Assembly (NCBI GenBank): GCA_008933045.1
Contig: WBXJ01000009.1
Location: 1-23,906, forward strand
Direction: 5' to 3'
From: Verrucomicrobiota bacterium
Lineage (GTDB): Bacteria; Verrucomicrobiota; Verrucomicrobiia; Limisphaerales; SXQI01
Length of the DNA: 23,906 bases
The position numbers and the translations under genes were made by a program. Each line of letters starts with the position of its first letter. Position 1 is the first letter of the stretch. The notes beneath the pieces are model-generated. The model had not been told where the DNA came from. It was given only the letters and a program-made list of their open reading frames with translations, and did no database searches. Shown here in pieces: positions 6,588 to 13,682 of this stretch.

Positions 6588-7433
6588 TTACCTAGTCTTG
6601 AGCGGGCGACCATTGCGTCGAGCAACGATCAGGCGGTTAGATTGCTTAAATTTTTTGCGGGTCTTATAACCCTTGGTGATCACGCCCCAAGGAGTGACCG
6701 GATGACCGCCGCCAGAAGTTTTACCGGCACCACCACCCATTGGATGGTCGACGGGGTTCTTAGCAACACCACGGCTCAGCGGACGTCTGCCACGATGGCG
6801 AGCACGTCCGGCTTTACCGAGGATAACATTCTCATGTTCACTGTTACCGACTTGACCGATAGTAGCGAGGCAATTCTCGTTAACTTTGCGGATTTCACCT
6901 GAGGGCAGGCGTAATTGGGCGTGTCCTTCGTCGCGGGACATCAAAGTGGCCTCGCCTCCAGCGGAACGAACCATCTGAGCTCCACCGCCAGGAACCATCT
7001 CAATATTGTGAACGGAGACACCCACTGGGATGTTCTTCAATGGAAGGGCATTGCCGACTTCGGGTGGTGCCGAGGGTCCACTGCCGACGACCGTGCCGAC
7101 CAGAAGCCCACCTGGAGCGATAATATAACGACGCTCTCCATCGGTGTATTCAAGTAATGCAAGACGGGCGGACCGAATTGGATCGTATTCGATGGCGATA
7201 ACTTTAGCCTCGACTCCGAAACGTTCGCGGCGAAAATCCACATTGCGAACCTTCTGCTTATGTCCCCGACCAATACCACGACTGGTGATACGTCCGTAGC
7301 AATTGCGTCCGCCGGTTTTTTTGCGGGTCTTAACGAGGTTCTTCTCAGGCCGTGACTTGGTGATCTCGTCGAAGGACGCGATGGTAATATATCGCGTCGA
7401 GGGCGTTAATGGGCGAAATTTTTTGACTGGCAT
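6588..7433 (-). CDS. rplB: 50S ribosomal protein L2
   Basis: L2 is one of the most conserved large-subunit proteins, needed for subunit association and close to the peptidyl transferase centre. The 281-residue product shows RNCYGRITSRGIGRGHKQKVR, the globular SH3-like middle, and the C-terminal motif VDHPMGGGAGKTSGGGHPVTPWG. That motif includes the His in DHPMGGG that approaches the catalytic centre. Length is slightly above the usual 270-278. It is 13 bases after rplW. Confidence 0.98.
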   Translation of the reverse strand: MPVKKFRPLTPSTRYITIASFDEITKSRPEKNLVKTRKKTGGRNCYGRITSRGIGRGHKQKVRNVDFRRERFGVEAKVIAIEYDPIRSARLALLEYTDGERRYIIAPGGLLVGTVVGSGPSAPPEVGNALPLKNIPVGVSVHNIEMVPGGGAQMVRSAGGEATLMSRDEGHAQLRLPSGEIRKVNENCLATIGQVGNSEHENVILGKAGRARHRGRRPLSRGVAKNPVDHPMGGGAGKTSGGGHPVTPWGVITKGYKTRKKFKQSNRLIVARRNGRPLKTR

Positions 7434-7446
7434 AATAGCTTGGCGA

Positions 7447-7728
7447 TTAGGTCAGGCTGATTTTGTCGCCTTTTTTAAGAGTCACAAGAGCCTTCTTCCA
7501 CGCGGAGGTGGTGCCTGCTTGTGCAGTGCGTTGGCGGCGAGATTTGCCACGCACGTTGATGGTGTTTACTTTTTCCACCTTTACCTTGAACAGATCCTGA
7601 ACCGCTTGGCGGATCTGGACTTTGTTCGCGCGAGGATCAGCAATCACCGTAAAGGTGTTGGTGAGCTCGGTCTGGCGGGTTCCTTTTTCGGTTAGACGCA
7701 CCGTTTTGATTATATCAAAGCTATTCAT
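7447..7728 (-). CDS. rplW: 50S ribosomal protein L23
   Basis: L23 is at the tunnel exit and is the main docking site for trigger factor and SRP. The 93-residue protein has RLTEKGTRQTELTNTFTVIADPRANKVQIRQAVQDLFKVKVEKVNTINVRGKSRR, the standard L23 pattern. The ATG at 7728 gives the usual family length. It is 26 bases after rplD. Confidence 0.96.
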   Translation of the reverse strand: MNSFDIIKTVRLTEKGTRQTELTNTFTVIADPRANKVQIRQAVQDLFKVKVEKVNTINVRGKSRRQRTAQAGTTSAWKKALVTLKKGDKISLT

Positions 7729-7754
7729 GGATCAAATCCTTTGCAGCACGACGG

Positions 7755-8381
7755 TTACTCTTTGTTCAAACGATCCTGCAAATCTTGCAGGGCACCCTGC
7801 GTGACAATCATTTTGTCGTAGCGCAGAACTTGGTAAGTGTTGAGATCCTTGCTCGTCGTGAGTTCCACGCCGGGCACGTTACGTGCAGAAAGTGTTAGGT
7901 TCTTGTCAGTTCCCTGTGAAATCACGAGAACGGTTCCGGTGATATTCTGTGCAGCGAGAAACAACTGGAAACCCTTGGTCTTGGGTGTTTCAAACTTAAT
8001 CTCATCCACAATCATGATATCGTTGCTCTTCAAGCGCTCAGTGAGAGCCTTTCGCAGGGATAGATGACGAGTGGATTTGCTGACCTTTTTACGGTACGAG
8101 CGAGGTTTTGGTCCAAAGACTACACCACCGCCGCGCCAAAGTGGGGAGGCGAAGGAACCGGCACGAGCGCGACCGGTACCTTTTTGCTTCCAAGGCTTCT
8201 TGCCGGTGCCGTTGACGTCGCCCATGGTCTTTGTGCAAGCGGTGCCGCTGCGTTGGGCTGCCATGTAAGCAACAACAGTGTCGTGGACTGCTTGGGTCCC
8301 GCGGCCATCCTCGATCAGAGGAAGGTTGACCTCGAGTTCGCCCTTGGCGTTCCCTTTGATATCTTTAACAGGTAATTTCAT
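7755..8381 (-). CDS. rplD: 50S ribosomal protein L4
   Basis: L4 has a globular surface domain and a long loop that lines the exit tunnel. The 208-residue product includes the loop motif KPWKQKGTGRARAGSFASPLWRGGGVVFGPKPRSY (about residues 62-97) and the C-terminal NTYQVLRYDKMIVTQGAL. In E. coli, L4 represses its own S10 operon; no equivalent leader can be identified here because the S10 genes continue directly from fusA. It is 12 bases after rplC. Confidence 0.97.
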   Translation of the reverse strand: MKLPVKDIKGNAKGELEVNLPLIEDGRGTQAVHDTVVAYMAAQRSGTACTKTMGDVNGTGKKPWKQKGTGRARAGSFASPLWRGGGVVFGPKPRSYRKKVSKSTRHLSLRKALTERLKSNDIMIVDEIKFETPKTKGFQLFLAAQNITGTVLVISQGTDKNLTLSARNVPGVELTTSKDLNTYQVLRYDKMIVTQGALQDLQDRLNKE

Positions 8382-8393
8382 TTCGCAGTCCCC

Positions 8394-9041
8394 TTACTTA
8401 GCCGAAACCTTTTTTGCGATCTTCTTGGCTTGGCGAATGACAACGTAATCGCCTTCTGAGCCGGGCATACACCCTTTGATCAGCAACAAATTTTCTTCAG
8501 GACGAACCTGAATAATTTCCAAATTCTGTGTCGTGCGGCGCACTTGACCCATGTGACCAGGCATTTTCATGCCGCGCATGACAGTTCCTGGGAAGAGACG
8601 TTGCCCGATTGCACCACCGCGACGATGCCAACCCTTGGCTCCGTGCGTCAGGTCACCGCCGCGAAAGCCGTGACGTTTGACCACACCTTCAAAACCACGA
8701 CCCTTTGTAACGCCGATGGCATCAACAAAGTCGCCCTGAGCGAAGATGCTAGGTCCAATGATGTCGCCTGCCTTGACGTCCAAAGGAAAATCACGAAATT
8801 CACGTAGGCGTTTCGTGGGTGTCACTTTGTTCTTGATGAAATGCCCAAGAAGCGCCTTTGAAACACGGCTCTCCTTTTGGTCATCGAAGCCAAGTTGCAC
8901 GGCTTTGTAGCCGTCGTTCTGGATCGTTTTGACCTGAGTCACGCGGTTGGGACCGGCCTGAACGACTGTCACAGGGATAAGATTTCCCTTCGCGTCGTAA
9001 ACGCGTGTGTGACCTAATTTTTTTCCAAGCAAACCGAGCAT
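8394..9041 (-). CDS. rplC: 50S ribosomal protein L3
   Basis: L3 binds near the peptidyl transferase centre and is one of the first proteins to assemble. From the ATG at 9041 the product has 215 residues and starts MLGLLGKKLGHTRVYD, matching the family N-terminus. A TTG at 9050 is also in frame but would overlap the rpsJ stop and add three residues not seen in the family. The THGAKGWHRRGGAIGQRLFPGTVMRGMKMPGHMG stretch is the conserved extension reaching into the catalytic core. Confidence 0.95.
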   Translation of the reverse strand: MLGLLGKKLGHTRVYDAKGNLIPVTVVQAGPNRVTQVKTIQNDGYKAVQLGFDDQKESRVSKALLGHFIKNKVTPTKRLREFRDFPLDVKAGDIIGPSIFAQGDFVDAIGVTKGRGFEGVVKRHGFRGGDLTHGAKGWHRRGGAIGQRLFPGTVMRGMKMPGHMGQVRRTTQNLEIIQVRPEENLLLIKGCMPGSEGDYVVIRQAKKIAKKVSAK

Positions 9042-9046
9042 AAGCG

Positions 9047-9355
9047 TCAAATCTTAATGGTAATGTCAACCCCCGCCGGAAGGTTTAGTTTCTTTAGTTC
9101 ATCAACGGTTTTGGCGGTAGGTTCGATGATGTCCAGAAGTCGTTTGTGAGTGCGCTGTTCGAAGGTTTCCTGAGACTTCTTATCCGCGTGGGGAGAGCGT
9201 AGTACAGTAAAACGTTCGACACGGGTTGGGAGAGGAATCGGGCCAGCGACCCGAGCTCCGGTGCGCTTGACGACTTCCACGATATCGTGGGCGGATTGAT
9301 CGATCACTCGGTGATCGAAGGCTTTGAGCCGTATGCGTATGCGTTGTCCAGCCAT
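9047..9355 (-). CDS. rpsJ: 30S ribosomal protein S10
   Basis: S10 is a head protein of the small subunit that also acts in transcription antitermination as NusE. The 102-residue product contains RIRIRLKAFDHRVIDQSAHDIVEVVKRTGARVAGPIPLPTR and HKRLLDIIEPTAKTVDELKKLNLPAGVDI. Length and motifs are standard. It follows fusA after only 27 bases, so no tuf gene lies between the str and S10 groups. rplC starts five bases after its stop. Confidence 0.98.
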   Translation of the reverse strand: MAGQRIRIRLKAFDHRVIDQSAHDIVEVVKRTGARVAGPIPLPTRVERFTVLRSPHADKKSQETFEQRTHKRLLDIIEPTAKTVDELKKLNLPAGVDITIKI

Positions 9356-9382
9356 AGATTTAAAAAGAACGATGTTAAGAGT

Positions 9383-11560
9383 TTAAGTGCGGGCCGGTTT
9401 CGGTTTTGACGAATCCAAAATGGTTGTTAAAATACTGTGTGGAACAGGTTCAAAAGCGAACGGCTCCATTGAATAGGAGGCTCGGCCCTTGGAGAGTGAC
9501 CGGATAGCGGTTGCGTAGCCGAACATTTCTGCAAGTGGTACTTCGGCGTTTAAGCTCGTGGAGTTGTTCTTGCCTTCGATGCTTTGGATCTTGCCGCGAC
9601 GACGATTGAGGTCGCCCAGAAGATCACCTTGATATTCATCAGGTGTGGTACACTCGACCTTCATGATCGGTTCCAAGATGATCGGGCCTGCCTGTTTAAC
9701 GGCATCTTTGAGAGCGAAAATTCCTGCCATGCGGAAAGCCAATTCGTTGGAATCGACTTCGTGGAATGAACCGTCAACGATCTCGACCTTCACATCCACC
9801 ATCTGAAATCCTGCAAGGACTCCGCCTTTGATGGCTTCTTCGACACCGTCGATGACTGCTGGAATATATTCTTTAGGAATCGATCCGCCGACGATCTTGT
9901 TCTCGACTAGAACACCTTTGCCGCGTTCGTTTGGAGCGATCTTGATGCAGGCGTGACCATATTGACCTTTACCACCGGATTGACGAATGAACTTACCTTC
10001 GCCCTCTGCAGCTTTGGTAATGGTTTCGCGGTAAGCAATCTGAGGAGCACCTGAGTTGGCTTCAACCTTAAATTCGCGGAGGAGACGATCCCGAATGATC
10101 TCCAAATGTAGCTCACCCATTCCTGCGATAATGAGTTGGCCTGTTTCCTTGTCAGTAAAGCAACGGAAGGTGGGATCTTCTTCGGCTAAGCGTTGAAGTC
10201 CGATCGACATCTTCTCGTGATCGGCCTTGGTCTTCGGCTCGACAGCCATGGAGATGACAGGCTCTGGGAAGGTCGGAGGTTCGAGCATGATGTCGAACGA
10301 TTCGTCACAAAGGGTATCCCCAGTGGTGATGTTCCTCAAACCGACCAAGGCGGCGATATCGCCAGCGAACGTGGTCTCCACGTCGATGCGTTTGTCGGCT
10401 TGGATCATCATCACGCGGCTAACGCGTTCGCGTTTGCGAGTGCGAGGGTTGTAAATGTTATCACCCTTCTTGAGTTGGCCACTATAAACGCGGAAGAAAA
10501 TCAACTTACCAACGAACGGATCGGTCCAAAGCTTGAATGCTAGAGAGCAAAATTTGCCGGTGTCGTCGGACGGGATCGGGATACGGACGTCAGGATCGTT
10601 CGGATCCATTCCTGTCGCAGGAGGAATGTCCAAAGGTGAAGGCAGGTAGTCGATCACTGCATCGACCAAGGGTTGAACTCCCTTTTTCTTGAAAGCAGAA
10701 CCGCAAAGAACCGGAATCAATTCGATCTTGCAGGTCAGACGGCGGATGGCTGCTTTGAGAATCGGAATCGTGATTTCCTTACCTTCGATCACTAACTCGG
10801 CAATCGCGTCATCTTTGTTGGAAATACCATCGATGAGTTCATCGTAGGCGGCTTTTGCGGCGGCCTTCAGATCATCCGGAATCTCTGTAACAGAATAAGT
10901 GAGGCCGACTGGATCTGCGTCATCATAAATGATGGCTTTTTGGCAGACGATATCGATGACACCCTTGAGGTAATCTTCCTTACCAATGGGGATCATGATT
11001 GGATACGCATAAGCACCGAGCTTCTTGCGCATCTCTTCTACAGCCTTGGTAAAATTGGCTCCGGTGCGATCCATCTTGTTGACGAACGCGATCCGAGGAA
11101 CATTGTATTTGGTCGCTTGGCGCCAGACGGTCTCAGACTGGGGTTGGACACCCGCCACCGCACAGAAAACGGCGACAGCTCCGTCCAACACACGCATGGA
11201 ACGCTCTACCTCAGCCGTGAAGTCGACGTGGCCAGGAGTGTCGATGATGTTGATCCGGTGAGCAATATTGGTGTAGGTCTTCGCGATGCCATCGTCCTTT
11301 TGGGTCCAATAGCATGTGGTGGCAGCGGAAGTGATGGTGATGCCGCGTTCGCGCTCCTGCTCCATCCAATCGGTTACCGTATTACCGTCATCCACATCAC
11401 CCATCTTATGGATCAAGCCTGTGTAGAAAAGAATGCGCTCGGTAGTCGTGGTTTTGCCTGCATCAATGTGCGCGGCAATACCAATATTCCGAGTCCGCTC
11501 CATCGAGTATTGTCGATTCGGCGAGTTCACTGATTTCTTATTTTCGCTAGCTGGTTCCAT
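9383..11560 (-). CDS. fusA: Translation elongation factor G (EF-G)
   Basis: EF-G is the GTPase that drives tRNA-mRNA translocation and, with ribosome recycling factor, ribosome recycling. The 725-residue protein shows G1 AHIDAGKTTT (30-39), the ERERGITI switch I (69-76), G3 DTPGHVDF (107-114) and G4 NKMD (161-164). Domains II-V follow, including the CSLAFKLWTDPFVGKLIFFRVYSG segment. A short N-terminal extension precedes the conserved ERTRNIGIAA; such an extension is familiar from Verrucomicrobiota EF-G. An internal ATG at 11503 (residue 20) is an alternative start. A hairpin lies about 20 bases upstream of the ATG. Confidence 0.97.
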   Translation of the reverse strand: MEPASENKKSVNSPNRQYSMERTRNIGIAAHIDAGKTTTTERILFYTGLIHKMGDVDDGNTVTDWMEQERERGITITSAATTCYWTQKDDGIAKTYTNIAHRINIIDTPGHVDFTAEVERSMRVLDGAVAVFCAVAGVQPQSETVWRQATKYNVPRIAFVNKMDRTGANFTKAVEEMRKKLGAYAYPIMIPIGKEDYLKGVIDIVCQKAIIYDDADPVGLTYSVTEIPDDLKAAAKAAYDELIDGISNKDDAIAELVIEGKEITIPILKAAIRRLTCKIELIPVLCGSAFKKKGVQPLVDAVIDYLPSPLDIPPATGMDPNDPDVRIPIPSDDTGKFCSLAFKLWTDPFVGKLIFFRVYSGQLKKGDNIYNPRTRKRERVSRVMMIQADKRIDVETTFAGDIAALVGLRNITTGDTLCDESFDIMLEPPTFPEPVISMAVEPKTKADHEKMSIGLQRLAEEDPTFRCFTDKETGQLIIAGMGELHLEIIRDRLLREFKVEANSGAPQIAYRETITKAAEGEGKFIRQSGGKGQYGHACIKIAPNERGKGVLVENKIVGGSIPKEYIPAVIDGVEEAIKGGVLAGFQMVDVKVEIVDGSFHEVDSNELAFRMAGIFALKDAVKQAGPIILEPIMKVECTTPDEYQGDLLGDLNRRRGKIQSIEGKNNSTSLNAEVPLAEMFGYATAIRSLSKGRASYSMEPFAFEPVPHSILTTILDSSKPKPART

Positions 11561-11568
11561 GTCTCTAC

Positions 11569-11603
11569 AGAAAGAAAATGCCCCGTCCGGACTGCCACGG
11601 GGC
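11569..11603 (-). terminator. Terminator-like hairpin between rpsG and fusA
   Basis: On the transcribed strand GCCCCGT and ACGGGGC form a perfect seven-pair GC-rich stem with a ten-base loop (11580-11603). It is followed by the T-rich ATTTTCTTTCTG. The tail is interrupted, so full termination is uncertain. Partial termination or mRNA stabilisation between the ribosomal genes and fusA is plausible. The stem ends 19 bases before the fusA ATG. Confidence 0.5.
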
Positions 11604-11621
11604 GCGGTTTAAAATTTGATT

Positions 11622-12095
11622 CTACCAACGGAAATGTGCAAACGCTTTGTTAGCCTGAGCCATCTTATGCACTTCGTCACGTTTACGGATTGCATTCCCC
11701 TGCCCTTGGTAAGCATCCATGATCTCGGACGCCAAGGACTCTTGCATCGCTGCACCTTTCTTGGAGTTGGCAAAGTCTACCAACCAACGGAGCGCCAAAG
11801 CGGTCTGACGCTCGGGATTCGCTTCGACTGGCACTTGATAGGTTGCACCCCCGACGCGGCGCGGCTTGACCTCAAGACGAGGTTTAGCATTGTCGACCGC
11901 GCGTTGAAGGATTTCAAGGGGATTCGATTGTGGATTTTTCTCTACAATGCGATCAAAGGTGCCATAAACGATTTTTTGGGCTGTCGCCTTCTTACCGCTG
12001 GACATGACCGTGTTGATGAGGCGGGAGACCAAAGCACTGTGGTACTTCGCATCTTCCATGACCGACCGGCGGGTAGCTTGACGTCTTCTTGACAT
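11622..12095 (-). CDS. rpsG: 30S ribosomal protein S7
   Basis: S7 nucleates assembly of the 3' major domain of 16S rRNA and lies at the E site. The 157-residue product starts MSRRRQATRRSVMEDAKYHSALVSRLINTVMSSGKK and has the conserved PRRVGGATYQVPVEANPERQTALALRWLV segment and the C-terminal KRDEVHKMAQANKAFAHFRW. The short C-terminal end matches the roughly 156-residue class. It is 19 bases after rpsL. Confidence 0.98.
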   Translation of the reverse strand: MSRRRQATRRSVMEDAKYHSALVSRLINTVMSSGKKATAQKIVYGTFDRIVEKNPQSNPLEILQRAVDNAKPRLEVKPRRVGGATYQVPVEANPERQTALALRWLVDFANSKKGAAMQESLASEIMDAYQGQGNAIRKRDEVHKMAQANKAFAHFRW

Positions 12096-12114
12096 ATCAA
12101 AAAATCAAAATCGA

Positions 12115-12510
12115 TTACTTGGTTTTTGGCTTGGCTCCAGCCTTTGGTCGCTTGACCCCGTACTTGGAACGGCTGACGCGGCGTTTCTCCACTCCGGCGG
12201 CGTCCAGCGTGCCACGCACGATGTGGTAACGAACACCGGGCAAATCTTTAACGCGCCCTCCACGCACCAAAACGATGCTGTGCTCTTGAAGATTATGACC
12301 TTCATCGGGGATGTATGCGATGATTTCATAACCGTTCGTCAAGCGGACCTTGGCGACCTTCCGCATAGCGGAGTTTGGCTTTTTCGGTGTGCGCGTCATG
12401 ACCTGAAGACACACACCACGACGGAACGGAGCGTTTTCCAAGGCTGGTGACTTGGACTTAAGCTTCAATTTGTTCCGCCCTTTTCGGACGAGTTGGTTAA
12501 TGGTTGGCAT
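12115..12510 (-). CDS. rpsL: 30S ribosomal protein S12
   Basis: S12 monitors codon-anticodon pairing in the decoding centre. The 131-residue product starts MPTINQLVRKGRNKL and carries RTPKKPNSAMRKVAKVRLTNG and the GGRVKDLPGVRYHIVRGTLD loop. Both lysines whose replacement gives streptomycin resistance (in TPKKPNS and RVKDLPG) are present, so the wild-type sensitive form is predicted. The DLPG aspartate is the one methylthiolated by RimO in some bacteria. The frame stays open to 12537, but the family N-terminus fixes the ATG at 12510. It is the first gene of the cluster, about 55 bases from its promoter. Confidence 0.97.
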   Translation of the reverse strand: MPTINQLVRKGRNKLKLKSKSPALENAPFRRGVCLQVMTRTPKKPNSAMRKVAKVRLTNGYEIIAYIPDEGHNLQEHSIVLVRGGRVKDLPGVRYHIVRGTLDAAGVEKRRVSRSKYGVKRPKAGAKPKTK

Positions 12511-12538
12511 TACTGCTATCCAATCTACTGGTTTCATT

Positions 12539-12565
12539 CCGTCATCCAGCGTTCTGGGGAAACGG
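12539..12565 (-). promoter_or_regulatory. Leader hairpin of the str transcript
   Basis: In the short rpsL leader, CCGT/ACGG and CCAG/CTGG pair around an AACG loop with a small internal loop, right at the predicted 5' end of the message. This could protect the 5' end or act in regulation. The stem is short, so the call is tentative. Confidence 0.3.
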
Positions 12566-12572
12566 AGCGCGA

Positions 12573-12600
12573 ATCATACCACCAAGGTGACTGAGTGCAA
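12573..12600 (-). promoter_or_regulatory. Sigma70-type promoter of the ribosomal cluster
   Basis: On the minus strand TTGCAC (-35, 12600-12595) is followed by 16 bases and TATGAT (-10, 12578-12573). Transcription would start near 12566, giving a leader of about 55 bases. The stretch right after the -10 (TCGCGCTCC) is GC-rich, as in discriminators of promoters under stringent control. That regulation is inferred. Confidence 0.75.
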
Positions 12601-12653
12601 CAAGTATTTGAAATATTTCTCGATACTTTCGCTGAAATCGTCGAATCGTTGGA

Positions 12654-12665
12654 TTCACTGGTGAA
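12654..12665. promoter_or_regulatory. Palindrome TTCAC-TG-GTGAA, possible regulator site
   Basis: This inverted repeat has perfect five-base arms. The same arms with a different two-base centre recur at 12793-12804. Further half-sites (TTCAC or GTGAA) occur at 12719-12723, 12833-12837 and 12880-12884. The form suggests a dimeric DNA-binding regulator acting in this divergent intergenic region. No regulator gene is visible in the window. Confidence 0.4.
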
Positions 12666-12792
12666 AACAGCTCTGCGCGGAGGCAAGTAATTTTCATTTT
12701 TCGATCCAGATTTCCTACGTGAAATGAGAAATCTATCATCACCAAGCTGAAACGAAAGTCGATATTCAGGCCCGTTGGTGCGCGAGCAAATT

Positions 12793-12804
12793 TTCACGTG
12801 TGAA
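12793..12804. promoter_or_regulatory. Palindrome TTCAC-GT-GTGAA, second possible regulator site
   Basis: This is the second copy of the palindrome at 12654-12665, with identical arms. It ends 13 bases before the sigma54-like promoter at 12818, a position where a bound protein could affect transcription rightwards. Confidence 0.4.
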
Positions 12805-12817
12805 TTACAAGTGGTGT

Positions 12818-12833
12818 TGGCACTCATTGTGCT
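12818..12833 (+). promoter_or_regulatory. Sigma54-like promoter
   Basis: The sequence TGGCACTCATTGTGCT has the GG and GC doublets of the -24/-12 elements with exactly ten bases between them. It matches the TGGCAC-N5-TTGC pattern except in two flanking positions. The predicted start is near 12844. Such sites also occur by chance, so function is unproven. No good sigma70 promoter is visible nearby on this strand. Confidence 0.45.
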
Positions 12834-12843
12834 TCACGGAACT

Positions 12844-12929
12844 CGGGTGAGTTGGTTCATTCGCATATGAGCCCTTCGTGTGAAGGGGAACAAACCCAAG
12901 GGCCTCCGTTCTGCGGAGGTCTTTTTTTA
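12844..12929 (+). ncRNA. Candidate small RNA or attenuated leader
   Basis: The stretch from the predicted sigma54 start to the intrinsic terminator is about 85 bases. It contains a first hairpin (CCCTTC-GTGT-GAAGGG, 12872-12887), a short single-stranded AACAAACCCAA linker, and the terminator hairpin. No convincing reading frame lies inside. It does not resemble tRNA, tmRNA, SRP RNA or 6S RNA in any way I can recognise. The alternative is a leader that attenuates the oxygenase gene starting at 13008. Confidence 0.4.
12903..12928 (+). terminator. Strong intrinsic terminator
   Basis: CCTCCG and CGGAGG form a perfect six-pair GC-rich stem with a TTCTG loop, followed by TC and seven T's. Read on the plus strand this is a textbook Rho-independent terminator. 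No plus-strand protein gene ends upstream of it within the window, so something non-coding is likely being terminated. Confidence 0.8.
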
Positions 12930-13007
12930 TCCCCAAATGATAGCATTTATGTTTTCGAGAAACGAAGCCGCTTCTCCTTTTTGAAAAGAGGGGCTACGCT
13001 TGATCTC

Positions 13008-13628
13008 ATGAGTGTAATTCAGGCGTGGTTTCCGACCTACATCTATTTCAAGAAGCTGCAAACAAAGGGTTTGACGGCTTTTAATCGTGAGTTGTTGACT
13101 GAGTGTTACCAGATTCGCGATTATGATTTTGCAGGCCAAAAATGGTCGAAGAAAAATTACCCAGGCGGTTACACTTCCTACCAATCGATCCCGAATATTT
13201 ACCAGCTTTCATCCACAATGGTTGAGCTTAGGGAAAAAATTGATCGCCACGTGCGAGCTTACGCCAAGCACCTCCAGTTCGACCTTAAGGAACGGACATT
13301 GAGCATGACGGATTGTTGGATCAATATTATGCCCACTCAGGCTGTGCATAGCCTGCACCTTCATCCCCTCTCCACGATCAGCGGTACCTACTACGTGCGG
13401 ACGCCGAAGAATTGCTCATCGATTAAGTTCGAGGATCCCCGGCTTTCTAAGTTCATGGCGGCTCCACCGCGTTGCGCGGAGGTGCGGCCGGAGAATCGAT
13501 CGTTTGTTCATTACAAGGCGGAGGTTGGGCATGTGGTGCTGTTTGAGAGCTGGCTCCGGCATGAGGTGGGAGCTAATCCCGCCGCCTCAGATCGCGTGAG
13601 CATTAGCTTCAACTACAATTGGTTTTAG
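13008..13628 (+). CDS. Putative 2-oxoglutarate/Fe(II)-dependent oxygenase (TIGR02466-like)
   Basis: The 206-residue product resembles the 2OG-Fe(II) oxygenase group of PF13759/TIGR02466. It has an N-terminal GQKWSKKNYPGGYTSYQS segment (43-60) and a beta-barrel core. Candidate iron ligands are H117 and H119 (HSLHLHP) and H185 (SWLRHEV). R196 (RVSISFNYNW) is the likely 2-oxoglutarate contact. The usual HxD/E is HxH here, as is common in this group. The substrate is unknown. The ATG at 13008 fits the family N-terminus; the frame is open back to 12852 but that part crosses the terminator. It is the only convincing plus-strand gene and converges on pabC. Confidence 0.8.
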   Translation: MSVIQAWFPTYIYFKKLQTKGLTAFNRELLTECYQIRDYDFAGQKWSKKNYPGGYTSYQSIPNIYQLSSTMVELREKIDRHVRAYAKHLQFDLKERTLSMTDCWINIMPTQAVHSLHLHPLSTISGTYYVRTPKNCSSIKFEDPRLSKFMAAPPRCAEVRPENRSFVHYKAEVGHVVLFESWLRHEVGANPAASDRVSISFNYNWF

Positions 13629-13646
13629 GTGACACCTGCGGACTAG

Positions 13647-13667
13647 CTCCCGATGGTGGCGCGGGAG
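13647..13667. terminator. Hairpin between convergent genes
   Basis: CTCCCG and CGGGAG pair perfectly around a nine-base loop, in the 54-base gap between the ends of the oxygenase and pabC genes. No T-tract is present on either strand, so it may act as a weak two-way terminator or 3'-end stabiliser. Confidence 0.4.
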
Positions 13668-13682
13668 GCAGGGCGGAAGTAG

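Noticed and set aside
10940..11533. Plus-strand frame of 197 codons
   Set aside because: It lies entirely antisense to the well-conserved fusA and has no recognisable motif.
12534..12827. Minus-strand frame of 97 codons upstream of rpsL
   Set aside because: It has no family resemblance and unusual composition, and it runs through the rpsL promoter and the palindromes.
12852..13007. Upstream extension of the oxygenase reading frame
   Set aside because: It crosses a strong intrinsic terminator and has no family match; the family N-terminus starts at 13008.
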